A DNA stretch of 12,461 bases from Pseudomonadota bacterium (GTDB lineage Bacteria; Bdellovibrionota_C; UBA2361; OMII01), in NCBI GenBank assembly GCA_027486155.1, contig JAIXPR010000358.1, forward strand, positions 1 through 12,461, read 5' to 3'. Each line of letters begins with the position of its first letter. The first letter of the stretch is position 1. The notes under the pieces were generated by a model, which was not told the DNA's origin, ran no database searches, and saw only the letters and a list, made by a program, of their open reading frames with translations. Made by a program: the position numbers and the translations under genes. Below, piece by piece: positions 1 through 5,871 of this stretch.

Positions 1-423
1 GTCGGGAAGTCCCTCATTTCGAACTACCCAGGAATGATATCGCCCTACCGAGAGTCGACGCGGTAAGCCCTGAAAGAGTGGCTCGGAGGGATCCACTATC
101 TCGATTGGGGTCGCCTTGCCATGAATCGGCGCTTCGATATTGAGCAATCTCCCGCCGAAACTTTCGCCGATACACTGATGTCCGAGGCACACCCCGAGGA
201 TGCTCTTCGTCTCAGCGAAGGCTTTCACTATCTCGGGCATGAGCCCCGCCTCAGAGGGGATCCCCGGCCCGGGAGAGAGAACTATCTTCTCGAAGGGGAC
301 CACATCATCCAAGGTCAGTTGGTCATTTCGTTTTACAACTACCAACACACCGTCGAATGTCTCGAGCATGTGCACGAGGTTGTAGGTAAACGAGTCGTAA
401 TTATCGATCATGAGAATCTTCAT
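1..423 (-). CDS. trpG: Anthranilate synthase component II (glutamine amidotransferase), partial
   Basis: This is the N-terminal 141 residues of a class I glutamine amidotransferase; the C-terminus lies beyond the window. It begins MKILMIDNYDSFTYNLVH, the classic TrpG/PabA opening, followed by an oxyanion-hole segment SPGPGIPSEAG (residues 50-60) and the nucleophile elbow GVCLGHQ with Cys79. The catalytic His/Glu pair would be in the missing part. Known role: it releases ammonia from glutamine and passes it to TrpE, which makes anthranilate from chorismate. The ATG overlaps the trpE stop in an ATGA, and a GGAGGG lies three bases before the ATG inside the trpE end, so the two are probably translationally coupled. 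A shared TrpG/PabA role for folate cannot be excluded from the sequence, but the coupling to trpE favours trpG. Confidence 0.95.
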   Translation of the reverse strand, partial: MKILMIDNYDSFTYNLVHMLETFDGVLVVVKRNDQLTLDDVVPFEKIVLSPGPGIPSEAGLMPEIVKAFAETKSILGVCLGHQCIGESFGGRLLNIEAPIHGKATPIEIVDPSEPLFQGLPRRLSVGRYHSWVVRNEGLPD

Positions 424-1838
424 GCACCCTCCGATATCTCTTCAGCGCGTTTGATAGCGAGGCGGAGAGCACGAAGCTTGGCGTGTACCTCCTCTACCTC
501 GGTCTCCGGCACAGAGTCATGAACGACCCCCATGCCGGCTTGATAGATAAGTTGGTTGTGCGTGCTGAGGAACGACCGGATCATGATGGCGAGGACAGCG
601 TCCCCGTTGAATCCAAAGAAGCCAACGCATCCTCCATAATGACCCCGTCTATGCGGCTCGTTCTGATCGAGGATCTGCATGGCGCGATACTTTGGAGCGC
701 CTGACAGTGTACCCGCCGGAAAGGTGTCGCTCGTGATTTGGGGAGCGAGCCCATCAGCGGGGAGCGTTCCCTGCACCTTCGATACGAGATGAATCACGTG
801 CGAGAAGTATTGAACGTCTCTAAACTCGCTCACATGGACGTTCTTACAGTGCCTGCTGAGGTCGTTTCGAGCGAGGTCCACGAGCATGCAGTGTTCCGCG
901 TTTTCTTTTGGGTCCTCTAAAAGTCGTTCAACCTTTTCCCTGTCCTGCGTGTCGTCCCCACTACGGAATGTCGTTCCGGCGATCGGATAGATGCCCGCCG
1001 TTCGATTGTGAACGACGATCTGCGCCTCGGGGGATGAACCGAAGAGACGATAGCCGCCGTAATCGCAGTAGAAAAGATAGGGTGATCGGTTGATGATCCG
1101 GAGTGCCCGATATACCTGGAAGTCATCCCCTTCAAACTTCTGGGTGTAGCGCCGAGAGGGGACGATTTGAAATACATCTCCCCGAGCGATGTGTCGTTTG
1201 CAGGTATGAATGAGCGCGAGAAACTCATCCTCGGATTGTTCTGACCGCTCACTACCGATCGCTTTGAAGGAGTGCGTTCTGGGCTGCGCGGTGAACGCGC
1301 GTCGCAGAAGCTCTGCCGCTCCATCGTCTTGGGGTGCGCCCTCAACACGATTCTCAAGGAGATAGGCCTCTCCTTTGAAGGGGTTGAACGCGAGAACAAA
1401 GCGATACGCGATAAAACGAGCCTCAGGGCTCGATACCCGAGGGTCTCGAGGTTTTGTGAATTGCAGGTTCTCCATGTACTCGATTGAATCCCACGAGGAA
1501 TACCCGAAGATGCCGTTGACGACCCCTTTGGGGAGCGTTTCGGATTCGATCTGAAATGAGTTTAAGAAGGATGATATCTCGTGGGCAAAACCGGTGGCTC
1601 GTGTGACGGGGCGCGGCTCCTCACTGACTCCACCAAAGGAGCGATAAACGACTCCGTTGTCGATTCGAAGCTCCGCGATCGGCTCGCAACAGATAAAGGA
1701 GCGACCGTCCTCCGCGCTATGGTAGTCAGAACCCTCGAGGAGGATCGCTTTATCATAGTGGTCGCGAAGTCGTAGGTATGCCGCGACCGGAGAGGTTAGG
1801 TCGGATACGGTGGTGAGGCAGGTGGTGCGAATATTCAT
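420..1838 (-). CDS. trpE: Anthranilate synthase component I
   Basis: At 472 aa this is a normal-length chorismate-utilising enzyme, making anthranilate from chorismate with ammonia from TrpG, the first step to tryptophan. Visible landmarks are the N-terminal feedback region (LLEGSDYH, residues 33-40, like the LLES Trp-binding element), NGIFGYSSWD (108-117), DVFQIVPSRRY (221-231), PIAGTT (285-290), MLVDLARND (318-326) and the chorismate-site GTLSGAPK (376-383). PIAGT, rather than the PIKGT of PabB, argues for TrpE over aminodeoxychorismate synthase. The ATG at 1838 has a TAG three codons before it in frame, so it is the upstream limit. No Shine-Dalgarno lies at normal distance; the nearest AGGG is about 17 bases upstream. 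Translation may therefore depend on the leader, which encodes a Trp-rich peptide. Confidence 0.96.
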   Translation of the reverse strand: MNIRTTCLTTVSDLTSPVAAYLRLRDHYDKAILLEGSDYHSAEDGRSFICCEPIAELRIDNGVVYRSFGGVSEEPRPVTRATGFAHEISSFLNSFQIESETLPKGVVNGIFGYSSWDSIEYMENLQFTKPRDPRVSSPEARFIAYRFVLAFNPFKGEAYLLENRVEGAPQDDGAAELLRRAFTAQPRTHSFKAIGSERSEQSEDEFLALIHTCKRHIARGDVFQIVPSRRYTQKFEGDDFQVYRALRIINRSPYLFYCDYGGYRLFGSSPEAQIVVHNRTAGIYPIAGTTFRSGDDTQDREKVERLLEDPKENAEHCMLVDLARNDLSRHCKNVHVSEFRDVQYFSHVIHLVSKVQGTLPADGLAPQITSDTFPAGTLSGAPKYRAMQILDQNEPHRRGHYGGCVGFFGFNGDAVLAIMIRSFLSTHNQLIYQAGMGVVHDSVPETEVEEVHAKLRALRLAIKRAEEISEGA

Positions 1839-1934
1839 AAGCTATTCAAGGGAGACCCTGAGGGTTTTAGTAAAGGTGCTGAGGGTTTTATTAAAGGTGA
1901 CGGTGGCGATGCGGGACAGGAGGATATGATGGGC
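1839..1934 (-). promoter_or_regulatory. trpE leader region (candidate attenuator without U-tract)
   Basis: This is the transcribed spacer between the leader-peptide stop codon and trpE. The leader RNA can form several small alternatives: AGUCC with GGACU (1978-1974 with 1966-1962, covering the first Trp codon); UGGGC-UUAA-GCCCA (1943-1930, covering the third Trp codon and the stop); and GACGG (1950-1946) with CCGUC (1903-1899), in competition with GGAC/GUCC (1951-1948 with 1917-1914). UCCUCCUG occurs twice (1958-1951 and 1924-1917). I see no GC hairpin followed by a U-run, so a standard intrinsic terminator is not evident. Control could act through Rho, on translation initiation of trpE, or by a structure I have missed. 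Confidence 0.55.
1858..1899 (-). repeat. Two-copy 21-bp tandem repeat in the trpE leader
   Basis: Two adjacent 21-bp copies occupy 1858-1878 and 1879-1899 and differ at one base (plus strand: ctgagggttttagtaaaggtg and ctgagggttttattaaaggtg). They lie between the leader peptide and trpE. In the transcript each copy ends ACCCUCAG. The sequence AGGGU just after the second copy can pair with the ACCCU of the first copy; with the second only three pairs can form because of loop size. Alternative pairings or a duplicated regulator site are possible, but neither is shown by the sequence alone. Confidence 0.8.
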
Positions 1935-2006
1935 TTAAGCCCAAGCCGTCCAGGAGGAAGGAGTCCAGATGAGGGACTGTAGAGATGTGGAAGGAAACTT
2001 CAACAT
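1935..2006 (-). CDS. trpL: trp operon leader peptide (three Trp codons)
   Basis: A 23-codon ORF upstream of trpE on the same strand starts ATG-TTG-AAG and ends GCT-TGG-GCT-TAA. Tryptophan is at positions 14, 19 and 22, three of the last ten residues, a density expected only of a leader peptide that senses Trp-tRNA. In the known mechanism, ribosome stalling at the Trp codons shifts the leader RNA fold and raises trpE expression. The Trp codons lie within or beside short hairpins. No Shine-Dalgarno is present, and the predicted transcription start (7 nt after the -10 box) falls on the A of the ATG, so the message would be leaderless. I recall the Sinorhizobium meliloti trpL transcript being leaderless in the same way. 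The assignment rests on composition, position and promoter; homology cannot be judged at this length. Confidence 0.82.
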   Translation of the reverse strand: MLKFPSTSLQSLIWTPSSWTAWA

Positions 2007-2012
2007 AGGCTC

Positions 2013-2041
2013 AGGTTAATATCCCGCTGTGCTCAGGTCAA
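2013..2041 (-). promoter_or_regulatory. Promoter of trpL-trpE-trpG
   Basis: On the minus strand TTGACC (2041-2036) is separated by exactly 17 bases from TAACCT (2018-2013). The -35 matches the sigma-70 consensus at five of six positions and the -10 at three (first, second and last). The start site 7 nt further on would be position 2006, the first base of the leader-peptide ATG. Promoter and leader ORF support each other. Confidence 0.65.
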
Positions 2042-2287
2042 GCGAAATGTCCGTCGAATAGGCCTGTTCTGAATTGAGGGGGCAATTGATATGGAGCAGT
2101 GCTTGAAACGCCGCGGCGAGGACGACTCACGATGACGTTACAAACGTAAACCGGTAACCGTGGACGGGTTTCGTCCCACGTCTGCGTCATCGTCAGCGAT
2201 GGTCCCTGAGTGAAGGTGCTGGCTGTGACCTGCTCAGCAGTTGCGTAGCTCGGACCGCGCGCAGAGAGGGCGGGGCCCTATCGGTCG
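2042..2287. other. Intergenic spacer upstream of the trp promoter
   Basis: Together with the trp leader this makes a 449-base interval between the trpE start and the next gene. Apart from the nested inverted repeat at 2129-2193 I see no convincing ORF, tRNA-like fold or terminator with a T-run here. No start codon with a good ribosome site opens an ORF of useful length on either strand. Confidence 0.5.
2129..2193. repeat. Nested inverted-repeat structure
   Basis: Perfect 9-bp arms acgatgacg (2129-2137) and cgtcatcgt (2185-2193) enclose a second hairpin at 2159-2180: an 8-bp stem with one bulged base, cgtgg-acg pairing cgt-c-ccacg, and a ggttt loop. A small acgt/acgt hairpin (2135-2147) competes with the outer arm. 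The element sits between the unrecognised gene ending at 2288 and the trp promoter on the same strand. There is no T-run on either side, so it is not an obvious intrinsic terminator. It could stabilise a 3' end, be a small structured RNA, or be a repeat relic. Confidence 0.6.
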
Positions 2288-3055
2288 TTAGCCGTCATGC
2301 CGCGGAAATCTGTGCTCGAAGAACCGACCGTCCCGAGCCTCAAAGATTCGAAAGGTGCTGGTGAGGTTCCAATGTTTATTTTGCTCCCGTTCGGCCCGGG
2401 TAGCTGAACGCGCGAGCACAACTACCTCGTCGAGCCATCCAGCTTGTTCGAGGTTGTACTGGTAGCCCTGAGCTACCTTTTCGCGCTCCTCATGCTGTGT
2501 CGCTTCGCGGACGTGATGGTGATGGGGCAATCTAAAGTTCTGAGTGAGTCCGCAATCCTCAAGTACCTTCTGGATCTTCGCGAGCCTCACGTGAGCGGTG
2601 GCGTGTCCCGTTGAGGCGAGGGCGTTTTCGACCGCGATCCGAGTTAGAAAGCGAGAGAGTCCGGTGTTCGCGAACGGGGTGAGCAACATGTGGTCGAGAT
2701 GCGTTGGGTCCGTCTGAACGTAAAACCTCTGAGCTGGTTCCGAAAATCCAGCAGCTTCGTTCTGCGCCGGAAGAATGACGATCTTCCTCTCGAAATCGGC
2801 GAACCTCACCACGAAGGGCTTATCCTCATGGGTGAACGCGGTGATGAATGAGCCTCGCTCTGGTGCAAGCAGCTGCGTAGTAATGGAGTGCTCGGGAAAG
2901 TGAGCGGTTACCTGGGGATGACGTCCCTCTTCAAAGGAGAGGGAGGCCATGTGCACCCCAAGATGGAGTTCTTGCATCTCGAATGTCGACCGAGGCATGA
3001 CGAGCTCGCTGTTGAGATCTCGGGAGACTGACGGAGAGACGCTTTCCTTTAACAT
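2288..3055 (-). CDS. Unrecognised 255-aa cytoplasmic protein
   Basis: I do not recognise this protein. It is 255 aa with no signal peptide and no membrane segment. It is rich in charged residues and His, including HHHH at residues 178-181 within LPHHHHVREATQHEEREK. The middle (residues 60-140) looks like a mixed beta fold (ITAFTHEDKPFVVRFADFERKIVIL in part), and the C-terminus ends RFFEHRFPRHDG. It has a long open frame and codon use like its neighbours, and no competing gene, which supports it being real. The ATG at 3055 has no Shine-Dalgarno; a TTTAAT lies six bases upstream, so a leaderless message is possible. An internal ATG at residue 20 (MPRSTFEM) is an alternative start. Whether it is cotranscribed with trpE is doubtful, because the trp promoter lies between them. 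Confidence 0.7.
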   Translation of the reverse strand: MLKESVSPSVSRDLNSELVMPRSTFEMQELHLGVHMASLSFEEGRHPQVTAHFPEHSITTQLLAPERGSFITAFTHEDKPFVVRFADFERKIVILPAQNEAAGFSEPAQRFYVQTDPTHLDHMLLTPFANTGLSRFLTRIAVENALASTGHATAHVRLAKIQKVLEDCGLTQNFRLPHHHHVREATQHEEREKVAQGYQYNLEQAGWLDEVVVLARSATRAEREQNKHWNLTSTFRIFEARDGRFFEHRFPRHDG

Positions 3056-3394
3056 TATTGATTAAATGCGGGTTGGAGCCTGAGGGATGCCAGGATTTCG
3101 TAGCGCACACCTGTCATCAGTTGGTTAGGGGAGGACTAAGGGGAGAGTCGGTGTTTTGGGCAGGGGGCCTAGTGGCCATTGAATCACCGCCCACATCGTT
3201 TGATGAGCCTCTGCGTCCTTTGTGGTGAAAACCTAATAAGGAGCGGCCCGCTAAGATTTTGCTCACGCTCAGACGCACCTCCTTGGGCGAGCAGCAGCGT
3301 CCGTGCTGGTAACACAAAGGGCATCGCACCCCCTGGTGACGAAGGTTCGCGGAATGTGATACCTGTCGTACATCTCGCCTCGATAGGAGCATAC
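3056..3394. other. 339-base region without a convincing gene
   Basis: This interval separates the divergent genes starting at 3055 (minus) and 3395 (plus). An open frame runs through 3179-3394 in frame with the membrane-protein gene, but its translation is Cys/Arg/Ser-rich with no hydrophobic or domain-like character, and a strong ribosome site marks the start at 3395 instead. I see no tRNA, no repeat and no strong promoter. A weak box GATACC (3359-3364) precedes the plus-strand gene. Confidence 0.5.
3385..3389 (+). promoter_or_regulatory. Ribosome binding site that sets a GTG start
   Basis: AGGAG lies five bases before GTG at 3395. It is the only good Shine-Dalgarno in the open frame that begins at 3179, and it places the start just before the first hydrophobic segment. 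Confidence 0.75.
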
Positions 3395-3841
3395 GTGAGG
3401 TTTATTCCTTCTCAACCAGATCTTCGATATCCGACAGGTGGCACCATCTTCGGTCTCTTCAGCTTTCAGATCGGCTCCGTTCTTCTCTTCTCTTTTGTCG
3501 CGTCGTTCATTCCGGCTGAATCAGGAATGAGTTATGTCGTGGCGGGGGCATTGACCGTGTTGGCGGGCCTTCTGTATGGAATGTACGCCGAAAGCGTGAT
3601 TCCGGGCGCCGTTCGTGACCGCCACTTTCGACGAACCTTGGCGTGGCGCACCTCGTTGCTCACATGCCTTGTCGCTCTCGTTCCGATGCTCGTCTTTAAG
3701 ATGGGTACGATTACGGTGGCCAATATCTCCTTTGAGGATCTCCTCACCTGGGCCTACCTTCTGGGTGGGATATTGCTCATGCCTTTTCTTGAACTGTGGG
3801 TAGGGCTTGGTCTGGCCGCATGGCTCAAACGGAAGGTGTAA
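3395..3841 (+). CDS. Small four-helix inner-membrane protein
   Basis: The protein is 148 aa from a GTG start. Hydrophobic segments lie at about residues 16-39 (GTIFGLFSFQIGSVLLFSFV), 44-64 (GMSYVVAGALTVLAGLLYG), 84-104 (WRTSLLTCLVALVPMLVFK) and 116-143, with a short basic loop RDRHFRR (74-80) between helices 2 and 3 and a basic tail LKRKV. Length, four helices and the charged central loop resemble small uncharacterised membrane families such as ABZJ_00895-type proteins, but I cannot confirm membership. Function is unknown. A start at 3179 would add 72 residues of non-domain-like sequence and is less likely. The gene stops 67 bases before hslR on the same strand, so cotranscription is possible. 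A weak AACGG/CCGTT stem (3840-3866) lies between them. Confidence 0.72.
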   Translation: MRFIPSQPDLRYPTGGTIFGLFSFQIGSVLLFSFVASFIPAESGMSYVVAGALTVLAGLLYGMYAESVIPGAVRDRHFRRTLAWRTSLLTCLVALVPMLVFKMGTITVANISFEDLLTWAYLLGGILLMPFLELWVGLGLAAWLKRKV

Positions 3842-3866
3842 CGGTTAGTGACCCTTTTGTGCCGTT

Positions 3867-3893
3867 TTGACGCGGCTTGTGCTATCGTAACGG
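3867..3893 (+). promoter_or_regulatory. Possible promoter of hslR
   Basis: TTGACG (3867-3872) is followed after 15 bases by TAACGG (3888-3893). The spacing is short and the -10 is poor; an alternative is the extended-type TGCTATCGT (3880-3888). It is weak evidence and could be chance. Confidence 0.3.
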
Positions 3894-3908
3894 GGAGGCT
3901 TGCCCCGT

Positions 3909-4298
3909 ATGACAAAGGATGCAAACAACTCTGTTCGGCTCGACAAGTGGCTCTGGGCTGCGCGGTTCTTTAAGACCCGATCGATGGCACATGAAGCGAT
4001 TGAGGGAGGGAAGGTATACGTCGATAACATCCGCGCCAAGCCGAGCCGTTCGGTCTCGGTAGGGGATGAGGTCAGTATCACTACACCTCGAGGTCAGTTC
4101 GATATCGTCGTTGAGCGGGTGTCTTCTCAGCGTGGCTCCGCCTCTATCGCAAGCACCATGTATCGGGAGACCGATGACAGTAAACGCCGTCGCGAAGAGA
4201 TAGCGGAGATGCATCGCCTCGCTCGCAACGCCGCTCCGGAAGAGAGACCGAATTCGCAGGATAGGCGGTTGTTGAGGCGGATTAAGGAAGATTTTTAG
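3909..4298 (+). CDS. hslR: S4-domain RNA-binding protein, Hsp15 type
   Basis: The protein is 129 aa. The N-terminal S4 domain is clear: VRLDKWLWAARFFKTRSMAHEAI (about residues 9-31), then GGKVYVDNIRAKPSRSVSVGDEV, the compact RNA-binding fold of Hsp15/RqcH-pathway-like S4 proteins. The C-terminal half is a charged helix (RRREEIAEMHRLARN) and a basic tail RRLLRRIKEDF. E. coli Hsp15 (133 aa) binds 50S subunits carrying a stalled nascent chain and helps their recycling; a similar role is inferred. The GGAGG at 3894-3898 is ten bases from the ATG at 3909 but only one base from TTG at 3900, so I chose the ATG. The gene converges on yraN. Confidence 0.9.
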   Translation: MTKDANNSVRLDKWLWAARFFKTRSMAHEAIEGGKVYVDNIRAKPSRSVSVGDEVSITTPRGQFDIVVERVSSQRGSASIASTMYRETDDSKRRREEIAEMHRLARNAAPEERPNSQDRRLLRRIKEDF

Positions 4299-4321
4299 CT
4301 CGCATCAGGAAGCGGTTTGTA

Positions 4322-4345
4322 GCCGGATTTCACAAGGAGTCCGGC
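4322..4345. terminator. Stem-loop between convergent hslR and yraN
   Basis: GCCGGA (4322-4327) and TCCGGC (4340-4345) form a perfect 6-bp stem with a 12-base loop, 23 bases after the hslR stop. There is no T-run on either strand, so efficient intrinsic termination is uncertain. It may still protect mRNA 3' ends from both sides. Confidence 0.3.
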
Positions 4346-4458
4346 GAGATCAACGAGAAATGACCGACCGCGTAGACTGGACTATCCCCCTCGATGTTCT
4401 CGCTGTGCTCTTTGTAAAATCCTTGTTGAGCAGACGGCGCGTTCCAACTGGTCAGATA

Positions 4459-4947
4459 TCACTCGCGCACTCCCCCAAAATCCCGATGCCACTGTATCGC
4501 ATCGACCCGGCGCAGGAGTCGTCCGCGGGGCGTGTAGTACACCTCGATGATATCTATTCGGTATCGTCGGAGGTTGTACCGTCGACATAGGGGGCCGTTA
4601 TTGCGCATGAATCGCCGACCGAGCGATGTGAGGTGAGATTGTTTCTTAGCAGATATCGACCCGAGCGCGGGAAAGTTCGACTTGAGGCGCGCATGTCTGG
4701 TTTTTACCTCGACGATGACGATAGCGTTGCGATCGCAGGCGATTATATCGCCCTCAAGGTGACGGTCCCTCCAGTTGGTTGCGAGAACAACGAGTCCCTT
4801 GTGTTCAAGAAAACGGACCGCCTTTCGCTCTCCCCATCTTCCCGTAGAGAGGTAGCTTACGAACCGACTGCGAACTGATCTCCACCACCGTTGGATGTGT
4901 GTGATGGGACGATAACGCCAGCGAATGTTCTTCGGTGTACCCGACAT
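4459..4947 (-). CDS. yraN: YraN/UPF0102 family endonuclease-like protein
   Basis: The protein is 162 aa. The UPF0102 fold appears as GRWGERKAVRFLEHKGLVVLATNWR (about residues 36-60), then LEGDIIACDRNAIVIVEVKTRH, which holds the PD-(D/E)xK nuclease core: Glu and Asp of the usual GEID, here L-E-G-D, and the ExK of VEVKTR. The Gly and hydrophobic positions of GEID are swapped, but both acidic residues remain. The family is restriction-endonuclease-like and linked to DNA or RNA processing, with poorly known function. The N-terminus carries about 35 extra basic, Trp-rich residues (NIRWRYRPITHIQRWWRSVR) before the domain; the only in-frame start codon available is the ATG at 4947, which makes it overlap rnhB by 91 bp. 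rnhB-yraN is a recurrent gene pair. Confidence 0.88.
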   Translation of the reverse strand: MSGTPKNIRWRYRPITHIQRWWRSVRSRFVSYLSTGRWGERKAVRFLEHKGLVVLATNWRDRHLEGDIIACDRNAIVIVEVKTRHARLKSNFPALGSISAKKQSHLTSLGRRFMRNNGPLCRRYNLRRYRIDIIEVYYTPRGRLLRRVDAIQWHRDFGGVRE

Positions 4948-5450
4948 GGCCCTAGCTCAAGGATAGCCTTCTTGTGGGCGGGGGTCGGATAACCGGAGTG
5001 CTTCTCGAGCCCGTAGCCCGGATATTTCGCTCCGAGCTTCTCCATGAGTCGGTCTCGCCACACCTTCGCTAGGATCGATGCCGCTGAGATCTGTACATGG
5101 AGCCGGTCGCCGCCGATTACCGTTCGTTGGGGGAGTGAACACACGATCGGCTGATTTCCATCGACGAGAACCAGGTCCGCGGTTACCCGCTCTACCGCGA
5201 GCCTCATCGCGAGTTTTGTGGCCTGAAGGATGTTGAGGTCCTCAATCCGTCGAGGGCCCACCGCGATGATCGCCCAACTGGAGGCTGTTTGGGTGATATA
5301 ATCGAATAAACGGTCCCGTTGTTTCGCGGTGAGCGCTTTGGAGTCCTGAATTTCGGGGTGGGTGAAGGTTTCGTCAAAGACGGCGGCTGCCGCCACGACC
5401 GGCCCAGCCAATGGGCCTCGGCCCGCTTCATCAACGCCACATACTAACAT
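4857..5450 (-). CDS. rnhB: Ribonuclease HII
   Basis: The protein is 197 aa, the normal length for RNase HII, which cleaves RNA in RNA-DNA hybrids and starts removal of single ribonucleotides from DNA. Motifs are GVDEAGRGPLAGPVVA (D7, E8), DSKALT (36-41), LVDGN (D97), GGDRLHVQISAASILAKVWRD (D115) and YPGYGLEKHSGYPTPAH. These match E. coli D16, E17, D108 and D126, so the active site looks complete. HRRTF near the end is also typical. AGAGGA lies 8 bases before the ATG. After the conserved HRRTF the tail (VIVPSHTSNGGGDQFAVGS) is not family-like and coincides with the region overlapping yraN. Confidence 0.97.
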   Translation of the reverse strand: MLVCGVDEAGRGPLAGPVVAAAAVFDETFTHPEIQDSKALTAKQRDRLFDYITQTASSWAIIAVGPRRIEDLNILQATKLAMRLAVERVTADLVLVDGNQPIVCSLPQRTVIGGDRLHVQISAASILAKVWRDRLMEKLGAKYPGYGLEKHSGYPTPAHKKAILELGPCRVHRRTFAGVIVPSHTSNGGGDQFAVGS

Positions 5451-5871
5451 TCGGTTCTTCCTCTTAGTTTTGGTGCCGAAGGTATACCCGAAACCGAGGG
5501 AGAGGGTAAGGGTGAAGTGCCGGTTAGCTTCATAGGGTCTTTGGTTGGTAGGGCCCGCGTCCTCGCGGGCCGTATCGCATCGCCTGTTGATAAAGCCTTG
5601 ATACCTCCAGTGGTCATACGGCCCGCCAGGAGTCGGGCCCTACCGAGGGTGGAGCGTCTTGGAGGTTCGGGGGGCGAAGGGCCTTCGCGACGGTAGGCTC
5701 GACCGCCTATCTGTTATCCCTCACGGACTTCACTAAGGCCCTGATCTATCGTTGATTTGAGGCCTGTGGAGCGGTTCGCAAACTGTTGTTGCGCCGAGTT
5801 CACGTTAGGGCTAGGGTGAAAAGGTAATCGCTTCGAGATGTTGAACGAATTCCTAGCTCTCTACGTGGTCT
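5451..5871. other. 421-base intergenic region
   Basis: This is the space between the divergent rnhB and the small gene at 5872. It holds the REP-like inverted pair (5547-5644) and a 15-bp palindrome gcgaagggccttcgc at 5674-5688 (7-bp arms around one base). A weak promoter-like pair TTGCGC (5789-5794), 17 bases, TAGGGT (5812-5817) precedes the plus-strand gene. I find no ORF with a ribosome site and no tRNA-like fold. Confidence 0.55.
5547..5644. repeat. REP-like inverted pair of GC-rich 29-mers (BIME-like)
   Basis: A 29-bp unit at 5547-5575 (ggtagggcccg, seven bases, gcgggccgtat) recurs in reverse orientation at 5616-5644, matching at 26 of 29 positions. All three differences lie in the central seven bases. 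The first copy is itself a perfect hairpin, GGCCCGCG-TCCT-CGCGGGCC; the second keeps a 6-bp stem. The flanks and the 40-base spacer do not match, so the repeat boundary is sharp. This is the arrangement of paired REP sequences. A transposase of the REP-associated type lies 6 kb to the right. The pair also could fold as one long stem in RNA. Confidence 0.75.

Noticed and set aside
121..522. 133-codon plus-strand frame opposite trpG/trpE
   Set aside because: Antisense to trpG and the end of trpE, whose motifs are unambiguous.
3117..3392. 91-codon minus-strand frame between the divergent genes
   Set aside because: Low-complexity, Arg/Ser-rich translation with no ribosome site; opposite to the non-coding 5' region of the membrane-protein gene.
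3179..3394. Upstream 72-residue extension of the small membrane protein
   Set aside because: The sequence is Cys/Arg/Ser-rich without fold-like character, and AGGAG five bases before GTG 3395 gives a better start.
3900..3908. TTG start for hslR three codons upstream
   Set aside because: The GGAGG would be only one base from the TTG; the ATG at 3909 has more usable spacing.
5451..5871. CRISPR array or tRNA in the long spacer
   Set aside because: The repeats are one inverted pair, not regularly spaced direct repeats, and no tRNA arms or T-loop sequence are present.
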